NCBI GenBank assembly: GCA_001897435.1
Contig: MKSV01000008.1
Span: 62,001-126,000 of the forward strand
From: Acidobacteriales bacterium 59-55
GTDB taxonomy: Bacteria; Acidobacteriota; Terriglobia; Terriglobales; Acidobacteriaceae
DNA length: 64,000 nucleotides
Direction of reading: 5' to 3'
Positions 62,058 through 64,000 of this stretch are shown piece by piece. The notes under the pieces are model-generated. The model was given only the letters and a program-made list of their open reading frames with translations, searched no databases and was not told where the DNA came from. Both the position numbers and the translations under genes were made by a program. Each line of letters begins with the position of its first letter. Position 1 is the first letter of the stretch.

Positions 62058-62936
62058 ATGGTCATAGTTAAACTGATTGGTGGTTTAGGAAACCAAATGT
62101 TCCAGTATGCCCTCGGGCGAAGCCTCGCGATCTCTCGCGATGATAGGCTCTTCCTTCACCTCGAAGCATTGTCACCCTCCTTTACGATCAATAGCGCTCC
62201 CGAGGCAACGGCACGAAGCTTTGCACTCGATGTTTTCAACATTGAGGCTGATATTACAACTCTTGAAAGGCTTCAGAGCGAACGAGCCAATGTGATCTGG
62301 ACAATGACAGAGAGTGGGTTTGGATTTTTTTCCGAAGTCTTCTCGGAATGCAAAATCCATCGCAACGTTGGAGTGGTAGGCTGGTGGCAAAGTGAGAAAT
62401 ACTTTCTGGAAAACGCTGAAACTATTAGCAATGATTTCCAGTTTAAAGACAGTTACAAATCGCCTTATCCAGCTTCCATAGCCGAGCAGATTACTCAATC
62501 CGATTCGGTTTGTTTGCATATTCGGCGTACGGACGTCCTCAAGGATGAGGACCCCAAGGGACCAGTTGAACTCGGGTACTACGCGCGCGCAATTGAGGCA
62601 ATACATGAACAACTACCCGGCGCACGCGTGTTTGTGTTCTCGGATGATATTCATTGGTGTAAAGAAGAGCTGTCATTACCGCTCCCGATGACATTTGTTA
62701 GTTCTGAGAGTCCGGATCAACTCCATCCAGCAGATGATCTCTATTTGATGTCATTATGTAGACATTTCGTAATCGCCAACAGCACCTACTCATGGTGGGC
62801 GGCATGGCTCGCCAAGAATCCTGAGAAAATCGTGATTGCACCGCGGACGTGGTATCGCGCCGATGATCCGGCATTCAAGGGAGACTCGTATCTCACATCC
62901 GCGGATTTAGTCCCGAACCGATGGATCCGGGTGTAG
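62058..62936 (+). CDS. GT11-family alpha-1,2-fucosyltransferase-like glycosyltransferase
   Basis: 292 aa from ATG 62058 (AAAGG upstream); longer starts overlap the previous gene. The N-terminus VKLIGGLGNQMFQYALGRSL is the GT11 signature. The donor-binding H-x-R-R-x-D motif is seen in VCLHIRRTDVLKDED, followed by FVFSDDIHWCKEEL and ANSTYSWWAAWLAKNPEKIV. Family members use GDP-beta-L-fucose. The cluster has no GDP-fucose synthase but does have a GDP-mannose 3,5-epimerase, so GDP-L-galactose, the 6-hydroxy analogue, is a plausible donor; that is inference. It is the last rightward gene of the locus. Confidence 0.9.
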   Translation: MVIVKLIGGLGNQMFQYALGRSLAISRDDRLFLHLEALSPSFTINSAPEATARSFALDVFNIEADITTLERLQSERANVIWTMTESGFGFFSEVFSECKIHRNVGVVGWWQSEKYFLENAETISNDFQFKDSYKSPYPASIAEQITQSDSVCLHIRRTDVLKDEDPKGPVELGYYARAIEAIHEQLPGARVFVFSDDIHWCKEELSLPLPMTFVSSESPDQLHPADDLYLMSLCRHFVIANSTYSWWAAWLAKNPEKIVIAPRTWYRADDPAFKGDSYLTSADLVPNRWIRV

Positions 62937-63140
62937 TTCGCAAAGATATCGGTTTGCTTTGCACCAGAGAATGCTGGGAAGGCTTGTTACGCCGTGGTCG
63001 ATCCGGCAGAGCAACTGGCAGTCGCAAGTCGGGAAGCAGTTCGCTCCAAATATCCAGCAAGCCGCAATTGTGTTTCACTACGTGAGCCAGAGCCATTTTG
63101 AAGTACCCAGTGATCCTGTCCCGATTCGGCAATACGATAA

Positions 63141-63953
63141 CTACTGTCCGCTACGTCTGTTCGCGTGTTTTGATTGCGGGTCGGCACTCGTGGTCGCCAT
63201 CAAGTTCTGCCAGCCGATCTTACTCATCTTGACTCTTGCCCCATTGATGAGCGTTAACCAAGCATCTTCGCGGCCTTCTCTCAGGATTTTTGAAACGTAT
63301 CTGACATTCACGATGGCCGAGCGATGAACTCGAACGAAGCGCTTCGGATCAAGAGTTGCCTCGAGTTGACGAATTGTCTCCCGGAGCATAAACGTCCGGC
63401 CACCTATGTGAAGACAAGCATAATCATCAGCTGCCTCAATCCATTCAATGTCCTCAGTCGCAATGAATATTCCTTCCGAGCCGTTCGGGACGAGAAGTCG
63501 CTCAGGAAAGGAATTCGTGCTCGGGGAGCCGACCTTCACATGCTGGAGAAGATTATTGAGCTGAGCCTGGACGCTCAATGCAGACTCTGCCGCGATGCGC
63601 TTTCTGACTTGTGCGACAGCAGCCTGGAGCCGCTCCGAACTGATAGGCTTAATAAGGTAATCCAGTGCATGCACCTCGAACGCCTGGACTGCAAATGTGT
63701 TGTAGGCGGTGACAAATACAGTTAGCGGCATGTGCATTACGCCGACTGCCTCGATCACCTCTAACCCGTTGCTTCCGGGCATTTGGATGTCGAGAAAAAC
63801 AAGATCGGCGGGCTTCGTCTTCAGAAAAGATACGACTTCATTGCCATTTCGACATTCTTCAATGACCTCGATGTCGGTATAGACGGACAGGAGCTGACGC
63901 AGCCTCTTGCGTGCGAGCGGCTCGTCGTCGGCGATGAGAGTCTTCAGGGTCAT
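63141..63953 (-). CDS. LytTR-family response regulator
   Basis: 270 aa. The receiver (about 4-120) has LIADDEPLARKRLRQLL, the phospho-acceptor Asp in LVFLDIQMPGSNGLEV, and the conserved Lys in LDYLIKPIS. The C-terminal LytTR DNA-binding domain (about 150-255) reads WIEAADDYACLHIGG, LRETIRQLEATLDPKRFVRV and HRSAIVNVRYV. The ATG overlaps the stop of the upstream kinase gene (ATGA), so the pair is cotranscribed leftward. It converges on the glycosyltransferase end of the cluster with about 200 bases between; no direct link to the biosynthesis is evident. Confidence 0.93.
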   Translation of the reverse strand: MTLKTLIADDEPLARKRLRQLLSVYTDIEVIEECRNGNEVVSFLKTKPADLVFLDIQMPGSNGLEVIEAVGVMHMPLTVFVTAYNTFAVQAFEVHALDYLIKPISSERLQAAVAQVRKRIAAESALSVQAQLNNLLQHVKVGSPSTNSFPERLLVPNGSEGIFIATEDIEWIEAADDYACLHIGGRTFMLRETIRQLEATLDPKRFVRVHRSAIVNVRYVSKILREGREDAWLTLINGARVKMSKIGWQNLMATTSADPQSKHANRRSGQ

Positions 63954-64000
63954 GCTAGCGCTCGCTCATAGGGAATGATAATAGAGACTTCAAACCCGCC
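63950..64000 (-). CDS. C-terminal end of a LytS-like sensor histidine kinase (partial)
   Basis: Only the last 16 codons are inside the window (GGFEVSIIIPYERALA, then TGA). The ending matches the final strand of HATPase_c domains in LytS/YehU-type kinases (G-F-x-V-x-I-x-x-P-Y). The stop overlaps the LytTR regulator start by four bases, the usual arrangement of the cognate pair. Confidence 0.6.
   Translation of the reverse strand, partial: GGFEVSIIIPYERALA

Noticed and set aside
62943-63140. Possible gene or fragment between the GT11 gene and the LytTR regulator
   Set aside because: The rightward frame there runs into the antisense of the LytTR gene and shows no domain or start signal.
1-64000. 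CRISPR arrays, insertion sequences, integrases or rRNA genes
   Set aside because: No regularly spaced repeats, transposase/integrase motifs or rRNA-like sequence were seen on reading the window.

Overview
The window looks like part of an Acidobacteriota (Terriglobia-type) chromosome. This is inferred from gene content: an Oar-like TonB receptor with an N-terminal carboxypeptidase-regulatory domain, tandem DUF1259 proteins, and XRE regulators with a CCWC-containing C-terminal domain. No rRNA, tRNA, CRISPR array or insertion sequence was seen.

Region 1 (1-21,970) is a metal/oxyanion resistance and efflux block. A leftward operon encodes a TolC-type channel, a HAE1-type RND pump, its periplasmic adaptor, a DUF1259 protein and a beta-propeller protein cut by the window edge. 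It diverges, across a perfect 26-bp palindrome, from chrB-chrA (chromate resistance). A convergent second DUF1259 gene follows. Then come an OmpR/CusR-type regulator and sensor kinase, a TonB-dependent receptor, a small His-rich secreted protein, and a CzcCBA-type heavy-metal RND system whose pump carries the D-D-E signature of divalent-cation exporters. A strong intrinsic terminator closes the block.

Region 2 (22,000-37,000) is accessory. It holds an AbiE-like toxin-antitoxin pair with a frameshifted toxin, a secreted-peptide/7TM/anchored-protein set, three XRE regulators, and an atypical response regulator. It also holds a CHAT-protease / S41-peptidase / APH-fold-kinase operon that converges on an ECF sigma/anti-sigma pair, plus a small DNA-binding-like protein.

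Region 3 (37,761-62,936) is the highlight: a rightward hybrid NRPS-PKS locus of about 25 kb. It opens with a dedicated NusG/RfaH/LoaP-type antiterminator. The assembly line is FAAL-ACP-C-A-PCP, with a luciferase-like monooxygenase embedded in an adenylation domain whose residues read as glycine-specific, followed by KS-AT-KR-ACP, KS-AT-ACP, a type II thioesterase and KS-AT-ACP. Tailoring genes follow: a NodU/BlmD-type carbamoyltransferase, a GDP-mannose 3,5-epimerase-like enzyme, a GT1-like glycosyltransferase and a GT11 (alpha-1,2-fucosyltransferase-like) enzyme. I infer a fatty-acyl-(hydroxy)glycyl polyketide decorated with a carbamoylated and/or L-configured sugar. No cis thioesterase, exporter or phosphopantetheinyl transferase is present in the window.

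The window ends with a leftward LytTR response regulator and the last codons of its sensor kinase.
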